Source: a bacterium (lineage in GTDB: Bacteria > Ratteibacteria > UBA8468 > B48-G9 > JAFGKM01). From it: a stretch of DNA of 41,062 nucleotides. Of this stretch, positions 24,279 to 32,583 are shown piece after piece. The notes under the pieces are model-generated. The model had not been told where the DNA came from, made no database searches, and was given only the letters and a program-made list of their open reading frames with translations. Position 1 is the stretch's first letter; each line of letters begins with the position of its first letter. The DNA is taken from contig DAOOVW010000009.1 of NCBI GenBank assembly GCA_035370465.1, positions 1 through 41,062 on the forward strand. The letters run 5' to 3'. The position numbers and the translations under genes were made by a program.

Positions 24279-25208
24279 ATGAAAGTACTTGTAACAGGCG
24301 GTGCTGGTTTTATTGGTAGTCATACTGTTGATAAACTTATTGAAGAGGGCAATAATGTTTTTATAATAGATAATTTATCAACTGGAAATAAACAAAACAT
24401 AAATAAAAAGGCAAAGTTTTTTAATATTGACATAAGAGATAAAAAAATTTCTGATATTTTCAAAGAAGAGAGATTTGATGCTATTTTTCATTTTGCAGCA
24501 CAGATTAATGTCAGGAAATCAGTTGAGGAGCCATTTTTTGATATTGATGTAAATATAAATGGGACATTAAATATTATTACAAATTTTTTAAAATATGGAA
24601 AAGGAAGAAAATTTATTTTCTCCTCAACAGGAGGGGCAATTTACGGAGATACAAAAACTATTCCTACTTCTGAAAAAATAATTCCTTTTCCTCTTTGTCC
24701 ATATGGAATTTCAAAATTAGGAGTTGAAAAATTTCTCCATTATTATTCATATTTTAACAACCTTGAATATGTTGCTTTAAGATACGGAAATGTTTATGGT
24801 CCAAGACAAAATCCTTATTCAGAAGCAGGTGTTATTGCAATTTTTATTGGTAAAATTTTAAAGGAAGAAATTTGTACAATTTATGGAGATGGAAACCAAA
24901 CAAGAGATTTTGTTTTTATTGAAGATGTTGTTAAAGCAAATTTGATGTGCTTTAAGAAAAATGTTAAAGGTGTTTTTAATGTTGGAACTAATAAAGAAAC
25001 AAGTGTTAATAAAATTTTTAATTGTTTAAAAAAAATCAGTGGAAAAAATATAAAAGCTATATATAAAGATGAAAAAACAGGGGATATAAAAAGAAGTTGT
25101 TTGAAAATCGATAAAATAATAAAAAAAGTTGGGTGGGAACCAGATATAATGATTGAAAAAGGCATTGAGAAAACATATAAATGGTTTAAAGGAAATTTTG
25201 AACAATGA
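24279..25208 (+). CDS. NAD-dependent sugar-nucleotide epimerase, GalE-like
   Basis: Extended short-chain dehydrogenase that probably epimerises a UDP-sugar (UDP-glucose/galactose or N-acetyl forms) for polysaccharide synthesis. The NAD motif TGGAGFIGSH is at residues 7-16, and the second strand ends IIDNLSTG. The active site has the Ser/Thr segment FSSTGGAIYGD and the YxxxK pair in YGISKLGVEK. ALRYGNVYGPRQ and DGNQTRDFVFIEDVV are the usual substrate and dimer segments. At 309 aa it is shorter than E. coli GalE and resembles the compact thermophile/archaeal type. AAAGGAG precedes the ATG. The end overlaps the next epimerase by 4 nt. Confidence 0.92.
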   Translation: MKVLVTGGAGFIGSHTVDKLIEEGNNVFIIDNLSTGNKQNINKKAKFFNIDIRDKKISDIFKEERFDAIFHFAAQINVRKSVEEPFFDIDVNINGTLNIITNFLKYGKGRKFIFSSTGGAIYGDTKTIPTSEKIIPFPLCPYGISKLGVEKFLHYYSYFNNLEYVALRYGNVYGPRQNPYSEAGVIAIFIGKILKEEICTIYGDGNQTRDFVFIEDVVKANLMCFKKNVKGVFNVGTNKETSVNKIFNCLKKISGKNIKAIYKDEKTGDIKRSCLKIDKIIKKVGWEPDIMIEKGIEKTYKWFKGNFEQ

Positions 25209-26191
25209 AATATCTAATAACAGGCGGGGCTGGCTTTATTGGTTCACACATAGTTGAAGAATTGCTTAAAAGAAATAGTGAAATTTTTGTTTTAGATGAC
25301 CTATCAACTGGTTCACTTTTGAATGTAAAAGATTTTTTAAGAAATGAAAATTTTCATATTTTTATTGATACAATACTAAACGAGCATATAACAGAAGAAC
25401 TTGTTAGAAGGAGCGATTTTGTTTTTCATCTCGCTTCTGTTGTTGGGGTAAAAAGGGTAATGGAAAATCCCATTGATTCTTTAATTATAAATATTTTGGG
25501 AACACATAATGTTTTAAAAAGTTGTGTAAAATATAACAAAAAGGTTTTGATAACTTCAACATCAGAAATTTATGGAAAGAATAAAAATGTTCCTTTTAAT
25601 GAAGAAACAGATATTGTAATTGGTTCTACAAAAAAGAAAAGATGGAGTTATGCCTGTTCAAAAGCAATTGATGAATTCCTTGCATTTGCTTACAACGAGG
25701 AACAAAATTTATCAGTTATAATTGTAAGGTTATTTAATACAGTTGGTTCAAGACAGACAGATAAATATGGAATGGTAATTCCTAAATTTGTTAAGCAGGC
25801 GTTGAAAAATGAAGTAATTACAGTTTTTGGAGATGGAAATCAAACAAGATGTTTTATTTCTGTAAAAGATGTAGTTGAAACACTTCTAAAACTGATAGAA
25901 AAAAAAGAAGCATATGGAGATGTTTTTAATGTTGGAAGTGATGAAGAAGTAAAAATTAAAGACCTATCTTTTAAAATAAAAGAAATTACAGGTAGTAAAT
26001 CCGAAATTAAATTTATAAGTCCAGAAAAAATTTATACATCTGGTTTTGAAGATATGGAAAGAAGAGTTCCTGATACATCAAAAATAAAAAAAATAATTGA
26101 TTTCAAAATTAAATATTCATTAGAAGATATTATTAAAGATGTAGTTAATTATTATAAAAATATTCAGGCAACTGTATTGCCTGAAAAATAG
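25205..26191 (+). CDS. NAD-dependent epimerase/dehydratase (sugar-nucleotide SDR)
   Basis: A second extended SDR with TGGAGFIGSHIVEELL at the N-terminus, VLDDLSTG, the catalytic segment STSEIYGKN, and SYACSKAIDEFLA supplying Tyr and Lys. RLFNTVGSRQ and DGNQTRCFISVKDVV follow. TSTSEIYG and the RWSYACSKA context recall UDP-glucuronate decarboxylase/dTDP-sugar dehydratase relatives, but the exact reaction is not certain. 328 aa, translationally coupled to the GalE-like gene. Confidence 0.88.
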   Translation: MKYLITGGAGFIGSHIVEELLKRNSEIFVLDDLSTGSLLNVKDFLRNENFHIFIDTILNEHITEELVRRSDFVFHLASVVGVKRVMENPIDSLIINILGTHNVLKSCVKYNKKVLITSTSEIYGKNKNVPFNEETDIVIGSTKKKRWSYACSKAIDEFLAFAYNEEQNLSVIIVRLFNTVGSRQTDKYGMVIPKFVKQALKNEVITVFGDGNQTRCFISVKDVVETLLKLIEKKEAYGDVFNVGSDEEVKIKDLSFKIKEITGSKSEIKFISPEKIYTSGFEDMERRVPDTSKIKKIIDFKIKYSLEDIIKDVVNYYKNIQATVLPEK

Positions 26192-26458
26192 CAAGTGGCA
26201 AAATGCTATAAAAGGCACAAAATCCAAAAATCTTAGAGGATGATACTAATTTTAGGTATAAAGACACAGAGGAAAAATAAAAAAATATTTTAAAAAGGCA
26301 CTCTTTTTAAACCCTCTCCCCTTGGGGAGAGGATAGTGGGTGAGGGGAAAATATCTATTTAATCCGCCACAAAGCGTAGCGGACGCTAAAATACGCGCTT
26401 TGTGCCTATGTGGTTCACTGAAATATTAAGTGAATATTAACTTTGCAGAAAAAAACAA
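26192..26458. repeat. Intergenic region with two GC-rich hairpins
   Basis: CCTCTCCCC-TT-GGGGAGAGG (26313-26332) is followed by ATAGTGGGTGAGGGG. Then comes a compound hairpin at 26368-26404 in which CACAAAGCG pairs with CGCTTTGTG and encloses TAGCG-GA-CGCTA. The TCCGCCACAAAGC part (26363-26375) is the inverse of 16297-16309. No gene is seen in these 267 nt. Confidence 0.75.
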
Positions 26459-27982
26459 ATGAATAGAAAAAAAGAAAATACTCTTCTTTTTTTAATACTT
26501 TTTTCAGGATTTATTATAAGATTAGTTTATCTTTATTTTTTCAAAGATACTGCATTCTTTAATCCATACTTGATGGATAAGCATGACCAGAAGACATTTA
26601 TATTATGGGCTGAAACAATTTTAAAACATCCATTTTATGTTGATGGAAAAGTATTTTATATGGCACCATTTTATCCATATTTACTTTCCCTTTTTTACCT
26701 TTTAAGCAGTGGAAATATCCTGATTATTTTAATTTTTCAAGCAGTTATTGATACAGGAACATGTTATCTTTTATATCTAATAGGTAAAAAACTTTTTGGA
26801 GAAAAAGTTGGTCTTATTTCATCTTTTCTTGGGTGTTTTTACAAAACATTTATTGTTTATTCTATCTCAATTTTAAGCGATGGAATTATACTATTTCTTT
26901 ACACTCTTTTTTTCTTTTTACTTATATGGTCCCTTGAAAAACCGACATTTAAAAGATGGATAATTACAGGAATTATTTTGGGCTTTTGTGCTTTATCTAA
27001 ACCAACAATAGGAATTTATCTCCCTTTTTTATTTTTTGGACTATTCTATTTAAAGGATAAAAAACTATTACCACTGAACTTATCTCATCAAAAGCAAGCA
27101 CTTATTACTTTTTTTCTTATTATTTTTGTTTCAGGTATTACAATTTTACCAGTTACTATAAGAAATTTTATTGTTGAACATAAGTTTGTTCCAATATGTT
27201 TTAATGGTCCTATAAATTGGGCAATTGGTAATAGTTCTGATTCAATAGGACTTTTTTATTATCCAAAGGGAGAGGTTTTAAGTGTGTTTTCATTGCCTTT
27301 CTGGAAATTATTCTTAACAAAATTATACCTATTTTTTACAAGTTATGAATGGCCACAAAATATGAATGTGTACCTTGTAGAAAAAGTTATTCCATTTTTA
27401 AAGCTAGCTTTTATAAAATTTGGATTTGTTGTTCCTGTTGGTGTCTTTGCCTTTTTTATACTTTTTAAGAACTTTAAGAAATATTACTTTTTAATTACAT
27501 TTACATTTTTTAATGTTCTATGGGTGGTTCTTTTTTTCATTACAGATAGATATAGATTGCCTGCTGTAAGTTGTTTTATTGTTTTATGTTCTTATTTTTT
27601 TATCTGGGTTTATGAAAAAATCTTTAGAGAAAAAAAATTGTTTTTACCATTTCTAACCTGTTTTTTTATTTTAATTTTTGCTTATTTTTTTGATATAACA
27701 CCAGGACCACTCATTCCAGATGAAAGTAAAAAAATTTTTGCACTTTTAAGTGTAAAAAATATACAGAACGATTTAAAAAATGGAAATATTAAAAAAGCAA
27801 AAAAAGAAAGTAAAAAATATAATGAAATTTTGCCTGATGACCCTAAAAGCAGTTATCTACTTGCTTGTGTTTATTATGAACTAAAAGATATTGATAAATG
27901 TTTTTATTATTTAGAAAAAACACTTGAAATAAGTCCTGATTACGAACCAGCAAGGAAATTTTTAAATGATATCCTAAAATGA
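26459..27982 (+). CDS. GT39-like integral-membrane glycosyltransferase with a C-terminal TPR
   Basis: Polytopic protein (about 11 hydrophobic segments) of the PMT/ArnT-like superfamily, which transfers sugars from polyprenyl-phosphate donors on the periplasmic side. After the first helix comes MDKHDQKTFILWAE, placing an acidic residue where the family's catalytic Asp lies, then APFYPYLLSLFY, another family hallmark. The last ~75 residues are soluble and read as about two tetratricopeptide helix pairs (DDPKSSYLLACVYYELKDID, then YYLEKTLEISPDYEPA). No Shine-Dalgarno is obvious. Donor and acceptor unknown. Confidence 0.8.
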   Translation: MNRKKENTLLFLILFSGFIIRLVYLYFFKDTAFFNPYLMDKHDQKTFILWAETILKHPFYVDGKVFYMAPFYPYLLSLFYLLSSGNILIILIFQAVIDTGTCYLLYLIGKKLFGEKVGLISSFLGCFYKTFIVYSISILSDGIILFLYTLFFFLLIWSLEKPTFKRWIITGIILGFCALSKPTIGIYLPFLFFGLFYLKDKKLLPLNLSHQKQALITFFLIIFVSGITILPVTIRNFIVEHKFVPICFNGPINWAIGNSSDSIGLFYYPKGEVLSVFSLPFWKLFLTKLYLFFTSYEWPQNMNVYLVEKVIPFLKLAFIKFGFVVPVGVFAFFILFKNFKKYYFLITFTFFNVLWVVLFFITDRYRLPAVSCFIVLCSYFFIWVYEKIFREKKLFLPFLTCFFILIFAYFFDITPGPLIPDESKKIFALLSVKNIQNDLKNGNIKKAKKESKKYNEILPDDPKSSYLLACVYYELKDIDKCFYYLEKTLEISPDYEPARKFLNDILK

Positions 27983-28009
27983 TAACATTATTTAAGACAA
28001 AATAAACAA

Positions 28010-28291
28010 ATGGAAAATGTAATCTGCCCGGTTTGTAAAAAAAATGAAGTAGAAATGGAAGAAAAATATGGAGAATTTACTTTATATAAATGTAGAATTT
28101 GTACTCTTGAATTTTTTTATCCTTTATCTTATAAAAGTTCCTTGTATGAGGAATTTTATTCTTTTGGATATGGCAATACAGTCATAAAAAATAAACAAAA
28201 ATTTCCGATATTATTCCCTTATGTGCTCTTTAATTATATTAGATTTTTTAATAAGTTTTCAGATACAAGTTTATTAGTTATAGCGAGATGA
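28010..28291 (+). pseudogene. Methyltransferase remnant: N-terminal zinc ribbon joined to a C-terminal tail
   Basis: The 93-aa product begins MENVICPVCKKNEVEM and has a second pair CRIC, giving the CxxC...CxxC ribbon that precedes many class I SAM methyltransferases. The family then has YEEFY..YG, seen here too, and a ~150-180-residue SAM domain with a DVGCGxG loop. Here that domain is absent, and the chain goes straight to FNKFSDTSLLVIAR, which resembles the last strand of such enzymes. I infer an in-frame internal deletion. It starts 28 nt after the previous gene and ends in an ATGA overlap with the next, so the operon join is intact. A true small zinc protein is the alternative. Confidence 0.55.
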
Positions 28292-29460
28292 AAAAAGAAA
28301 AAATCTGTATTATTTGTAATGACCCATTCTCAGATTATCTTTTGAATAGAGGAAAAGAGTGCATAGAAAAATACTTTAATCCTTTGCTTAAATTTGAAAC
28401 ACATATTATTTCATTTGAGGATTGTTATAAATATCAAACCAGAAAAATCGGTACTTTAATTATTCATCCTTTTTGTGAAAAACAATTCAAAAAAACATTA
28501 TTTTACCCCTGGAGAGTTATTAGAACATTATCAAGACATCTTTTGAGAGGTATAAAAATTATAAAAATTATAAAAATAGAGAAAATTCAACTTGTAAGGG
28601 GGTATGGTATTTCTAATTTAGCTTTTATTGGTCTTATTGCATCTAAAATTACAAAAAAACCTTATATTATTTCTTTGCATAACGATTATGATTATATGTT
28701 TAAACTGAAAGGAAAAACAAAAAGAATAATGTGGCATTTTCTTGAAAAACTCACAATAAAGTTTTCTGATTTTGTAATTGTAGTAAGTCCTTTTCTTATT
28801 GAATATGCTAAAAAACATGGAAATAAAAAAGTTGTTTATATACCAAACCCTCTTGATCTAGAAAAATTTATTGAAGTTGGAAAGAAAAGAACTTTTAACG
28901 AAAAGGAAGAAAAAACATTGATTTTTGCTGGAAGATTTTTTGACCCACAAAAAAATTTTTATCGTCTTTTAGTTGCATATAGTAAAATAAAGTCAGAACT
29001 AAGGGAAAAAAGTAAATTATTTGTTCTTGGAGATTATGGGGGAAAACTCGGATATTATAAGGAGTTAACAAAAAAATTGGGAATAGAAAAAAATGTTGAG
29101 TTTATTGGAAGAGTTCCAAGAACAGAAATGCCATTATGGTATATGAAAGGTGATTTTTTGCTTTTACCCTCTTTATATGAAGCATTACCAAATGCACTAA
29201 TTGAAGGGATGGCAACAGGACTTCCTGTTTTAACTTCAAAGCATCCTTCCTGTACTTATCTTGTTGATGAGAGTAATGGGGTTATTGTTAATCCATTGAA
29301 TGTAGACGAAATAAAAGAAGGGATTGAAAAATTATTAAGTATGAAGCAAGAAGAATATAAAGAAAAAGCAGAAAATTCAGTCAAAAAGGTTAAAAATTTT
29401 AATGATGAAGAAGTTTTTAAAAAAGTTGCCTTTTTATACGAAAAATTAATCAAGAGGTAA
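28288..29460 (+). CDS. Glycosyltransferase family 4
   Basis: GT-B fold retaining glycosyltransferase of the cytoplasm/inner-membrane face. The N-terminal acceptor domain has SLHNDYDYM and SDFVIVVSPF; the linker is YIPNPLDLEKF; the C-terminal donor domain has LIFAGRFFDPQKNFYRLL, EFIGRVPRTEMPLWY, and the EX7E-type motif in SLYEALPNALIEGMATGLPV. 390 aa. It ends 2 nt before the first AsnB gene. Sugar specificity unknown. Confidence 0.93.
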   Translation: MKKEKICIICNDPFSDYLLNRGKECIEKYFNPLLKFETHIISFEDCYKYQTRKIGTLIIHPFCEKQFKKTLFYPWRVIRTLSRHLLRGIKIIKIIKIEKIQLVRGYGISNLAFIGLIASKITKKPYIISLHNDYDYMFKLKGKTKRIMWHFLEKLTIKFSDFVIVVSPFLIEYAKKHGNKKVVYIPNPLDLEKFIEVGKKRTFNEKEEKTLIFAGRFFDPQKNFYRLLVAYSKIKSELREKSKLFVLGDYGGKLGYYKELTKKLGIEKNVEFIGRVPRTEMPLWYMKGDFLLLPSLYEALPNALIEGMATGLPVLTSKHPSCTYLVDESNGVIVNPLNVDEIKEGIEKLLSMKQEEYKEKAENSVKKVKNFNDEEVFKKVAFLYEKLIKR

Positions 29461-29462
29461 AA

Positions 29463-31340
29463 ATGGGTAGCATTTGTGGAATTTATAATTTTGATGAAAA
29501 AAAAATAGTAGATAAAAAAATACTTAAAAAAATGTCTGATAAATTAAAACATAGAGGGACTGATAAAGAAGGATACTATTTAAATAGAAACATAGGTTTT
29601 GGGCACAAACAATTTATGATTGGATACGAAAGTAGAGAACAACCAATAAGTAATGAAAATGAAACAATTTGGATTGTTTTAGATGGAGAAATATATAACT
29701 ATGTTGAACTAAGGGAATTTTTGATTAAAAAAGGGCATAAATTTTCAACAAAAAGTGATGAAGAAGTGATAATTCATCTTTATGAGGATTATGAAGGAGA
29801 ATGTCTACAATTTTTAAGAGGTATGTTTGTAATTGCTATATGGGATGAAAGAAAAAAAAGATTATTTATTGCAACTGATAAAATAGGACAAAAAACATTA
29901 TATTATATCAATAAGGATGGAAAATTTGTTTTTGCTTCTGAAATAAAAGCACTTCTTGAATTTCCCGAATATGAAAAAGAAATAAATTTTGAAGGGATAA
30001 ATTATTTATTTGCCTATGAATGGTGGATTCCTTGGCCCTATACTTCTTTTAAAAATATTTATAAAATGCTCCCTGCAACTTACTTTATGATTGAAGGGAA
30101 CAAATTAACAGAAAAGAAATATTGGACTCCTGATTTTATAAATAAAACAAAAAAGAAGGAAAAAGAAATTATTGATGAACTTTATAACTTAATTGATGAA
30201 TCTGTTAAAATAAGATTGAGAAATAATATACCAGTTGGAGCATTACTTTCTGGGGGAGTTGATTCAAGTGGTATTGTTGCTTTTATGAGTAATTACCTTT
30301 CACATATTAAAACTTTTACAATTGGATTTAAAAATAAAGAAAAACTAAATCAGGAATTTTTAAGAGCAAGAGAAATTTCCGAAATGTTTAGGACGGAACA
30401 TTATGAAGTTTTGTTAACAGATGAAGATTTAATTGAAAATATTCCACAACTGGTAATAAACCATGATGAACCTTATGTTTGTATAACTGGGTTATATACA
30501 TATTTTCTTACAAAATTTATAAAAGAGAAGGGTATATCATTAACTTTAAGTGGAAACGGGCCAGATGAGATTTTCTGGGGATATTCAAGCGGAGTTGATT
30601 TGAAAATAAAAAGTATTGTTAATGGGATTGCTAAATATGTTCCTGATGAAATCTTGAATATATTTCCTAAATTTCTTCTCCCTAAAAATATTCAAATAAG
30701 AATAGAAAACTTAAAGAAACCGTTTTCCATTAAGTTATCCGAAGGAATAAACAAAAAGTTTGAAGAAAATACTTTTGGACTATTCAAGAAAAATTTTCCT
30801 AAAATTAATAAAAACTATGGATTGCTTGCTAAAGAATATTTTTCTGAAGCAGAAGGAAAAACTGATTTAATAACCGCTTATAGTTATACTGCTTTAATGC
30901 TAACTTATGCCTTTGGGTTAACAATTCAGCCCAATCTTGATGGAATGGCAAATACAGTAGAAATCAAATCTCCTTTTTTAGACCAGAAAATAATTGAATT
31001 TGCCTTTTCCCTTCCATTAGAATATAAAGTTAAAGGGTTTACGCCAAAAGGATGTAAGTATATTTTCAAAAAAACAATGGAAAAAAAATTGCCAAAGAAT
31101 TTATTATATGCAAAGAAACTTGCTTTTGGGACAGACATTAAATGGGAAAAATTAATTGTTGAAAAATTTGGTGAAAAAATAAAAGCAGAGGTTCTAAATG
31201 GATGGTGGGTAAAAAACAATTTTTTTTCAAGAGAATACATTGAAATGCTATTTTCTAAAATGCCAGAGACAAAAACATCATTACAAATCTTGCGTCTTTA
31301 TACACTTGAATTATGGTATAGAATCTATTTTAAAAAATGA
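29463..31340 (+). CDS. asnB: Asparagine synthase (glutamine-hydrolysing)-like protein lacking Cys2
   Basis: Two-domain AsnB-type amidotransferase; in polysaccharide clusters such proteins are often thought to amidate sugars or acyl groups. The N-terminus reads MGSICGIYNF. Compared with the usual MC(G/A)ICGI, Gly occupies position 2, where the glutaminase nucleophile Cys must be. The oxyanion motif is altered to LDGEIYNY (usually NGEIYN). The synthetase domain is intact in appearance: SGGVDSS at 263-269 (PPi loop), LSGNGPDEIFWGY and KSPFLDQ. AGAGGT precedes the ATG, supporting this start. The product may be an ammonia-dependent or non-glutaminase variant. 625 aa; ATGA overlap with the next methyltransferase. 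Confidence 0.88.
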   Translation: MGSICGIYNFDEKKIVDKKILKKMSDKLKHRGTDKEGYYLNRNIGFGHKQFMIGYESREQPISNENETIWIVLDGEIYNYVELREFLIKKGHKFSTKSDEEVIIHLYEDYEGECLQFLRGMFVIAIWDERKKRLFIATDKIGQKTLYYINKDGKFVFASEIKALLEFPEYEKEINFEGINYLFAYEWWIPWPYTSFKNIYKMLPATYFMIEGNKLTEKKYWTPDFINKTKKKEKEIIDELYNLIDESVKIRLRNNIPVGALLSGGVDSSGIVAFMSNYLSHIKTFTIGFKNKEKLNQEFLRAREISEMFRTEHYEVLLTDEDLIENIPQLVINHDEPYVCITGLYTYFLTKFIKEKGISLTLSGNGPDEIFWGYSSGVDLKIKSIVNGIAKYVPDEILNIFPKFLLPKNIQIRIENLKKPFSIKLSEGINKKFEENTFGLFKKNFPKINKNYGLLAKEYFSEAEGKTDLITAYSYTALMLTYAFGLTIQPNLDGMANTVEIKSPFLDQKIIEFAFSLPLEYKVKGFTPKGCKYIFKKTMEKKLPKNLLYAKKLAFGTDIKWEKLIVEKFGEKIKAEVLNGWWVKNNFFSREYIEMLFSKMPETKTSLQILRLYTLELWYRIYFKK

Positions 31341-32293
31341 GAAAAGAATATTTATTAAAATTTAAAGACCAAATAGAAATCTGGGATGAAAAATGGAATA
31401 CTGCTGAAATAGAAAAAGAAATTTATGAAGCAAAAAATTCTCCCATTGCTGATATTATAAAAATTTTCTTACCTTCTCAAGGAAAAATTCTTGATGTTGG
31501 TTGTGGATTAGGTGGATATTTAATATGGCTAAAAAGCGAGGGATTTAATATATATGGAATTGACTTTTCAAAGGAAGCAATCAGGCGGTTAAAAATTTAT
31601 AATCCATCTTTGGATGTTGAAATATCTGATTGCGAAGCATTACCATTCTCAGATAATTATTTTGATGTATATATCTCTCTTGGTGTATTAGAACATATAG
31701 AATCAGGTTGTTTAAAAGCACTGAAAGAAGCAAATAGAGTTTTAAGGGATAATGGAATAGTTATTATAAGTGTTCCCTTTTTAAATTTATATAGGTTGAT
31801 AAAAGATTTTTTTATTTTTAAATTAATGGGAAAAGAAAGTTATGTTTTAACTAATGTAGAAGAAAAAAATATAGTGTTTTACAGGAGAAAACTTTATAAA
31901 GAGGAGAAAAAATATAGTTTTTTTCAATATTATTTTTCTTTATCAGAAATAAGAAAACTCCTCAAAAAATCTCAATTTAATATTATTCTCTGGACTCCTT
32001 ATTCAGTTTTACCCGGTATTTTAGAAATAAAATTATTTCAAAAATTATATAAAAAGTTTATTTTAAGTAAAAGTAAAGAAAACCTGTATAAAATAAAAAG
32101 AATAGAAAATTCAAAAAAAATTAATAATAAATCAATAAAAAAAAGAAAATTTTATTTTATTCTTGCTAAACGATTTTATAAACTTCTCTCATGGGAAAAG
32201 AGCAAAAATTTATTAGAAAAAAATATATTGAATATCTTTAGACATATTTTTGGACACATGATTCTCATTATTGGGGTAAAAAATGATAACTAA
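31337..32293 (+). CDS. Class I SAM-dependent methyltransferase
   Basis: Rossmann methyltransferase: motif I ILDVGCGLGGYL (about residues 52-63), motif II acid in IYGIDFSKEA, ISDCEALPFSDNYFDVYISL with the following LEHI (methyltransf_11 pattern), and EANRVLRDNGIVIISVP. The C-terminal ~120 residues are Lys/Phe rich and fit no catalytic motif. Acceptor is presumably a glycan or lipid-linked sugar. It starts in an ATGA overlap with asnB. Its end overlaps by 11 nt the start of the truncated methyltransferase at 32283. Confidence 0.88.
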   Translation: MRKEYLLKFKDQIEIWDEKWNTAEIEKEIYEAKNSPIADIIKIFLPSQGKILDVGCGLGGYLIWLKSEGFNIYGIDFSKEAIRRLKIYNPSLDVEISDCEALPFSDNYFDVYISLGVLEHIESGCLKALKEANRVLRDNGIVIISVPFLNLYRLIKDFFIFKLMGKESYVLTNVEEKNIVFYRRKLYKEEKKYSFFQYYFSLSEIRKLLKKSQFNIILWTPYSVLPGILEIKLFQKLYKKFILSKSKENLYKIKRIENSKKINNKSIKKRKFYFILAKRFYKLLSWEKSKNLLEKNILNIFRHIFGHMILIIGVKNDN

Positions 32294-32420
32294 AAGAGAA
32301 AACAAATATATTAAATCGCGTTTGTCACTACCATGGATAGAATATATAAAAATTTATACATCCCTAAAAGGGAAAAAAATTTTAGATGTAGGATGCTGGA
32401 ATAAATGGTTATTTATATAA
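32283..32420 (+). pseudogene. Truncated SAM methyltransferase (N-terminus only)
   Basis: A 45-residue frame, MITKRENKYIKSRLSLPWIE then GKKILDVGC, is clearly the start of a class I methyltransferase up to motif I. It then runs out of family sequence at WNKWLFI and stops. At the same point another frame begins to encode a glycosyltransferase tail. The start overlaps the previous gene by 11 nt, as a coupled operon gene would. Confidence 0.75.
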
Positions 32421-32583
32421 TTCAGGAAATATAGAAGAATTTATAGAAAAAGTGGAATTTTTTATAAAAAATAATAATTTAAGAGAAAAAATTGGAAAAG
32501 CCAATAAAGAAAAAATTATTAAGAATTATAACTGGATAGAAAGTGCAAAAAAATTAAAAACTGTTTACGAGAAAATTCTATGA
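32397..32583 (+). pseudogene. C-terminal fragment of a GT4 glycosyltransferase
   Basis: In a different frame from the methyltransferase start, about 60 residues read GINGYLYNSGNIEEFIEKV, then NNNLREKIGKANKEKIIKNY and NWIESAKKLKTVYEKIL. This is the standard GT4 tail (NGxLvxxgdxxxl...lrxxmgxxaxxxxxxysWxxxaxxxxxxY). It has no start codon or upstream domain. Its stop overlaps the flippase start as ATGA, so the original gene was coupled to the flippase gene. Confidence 0.75.
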
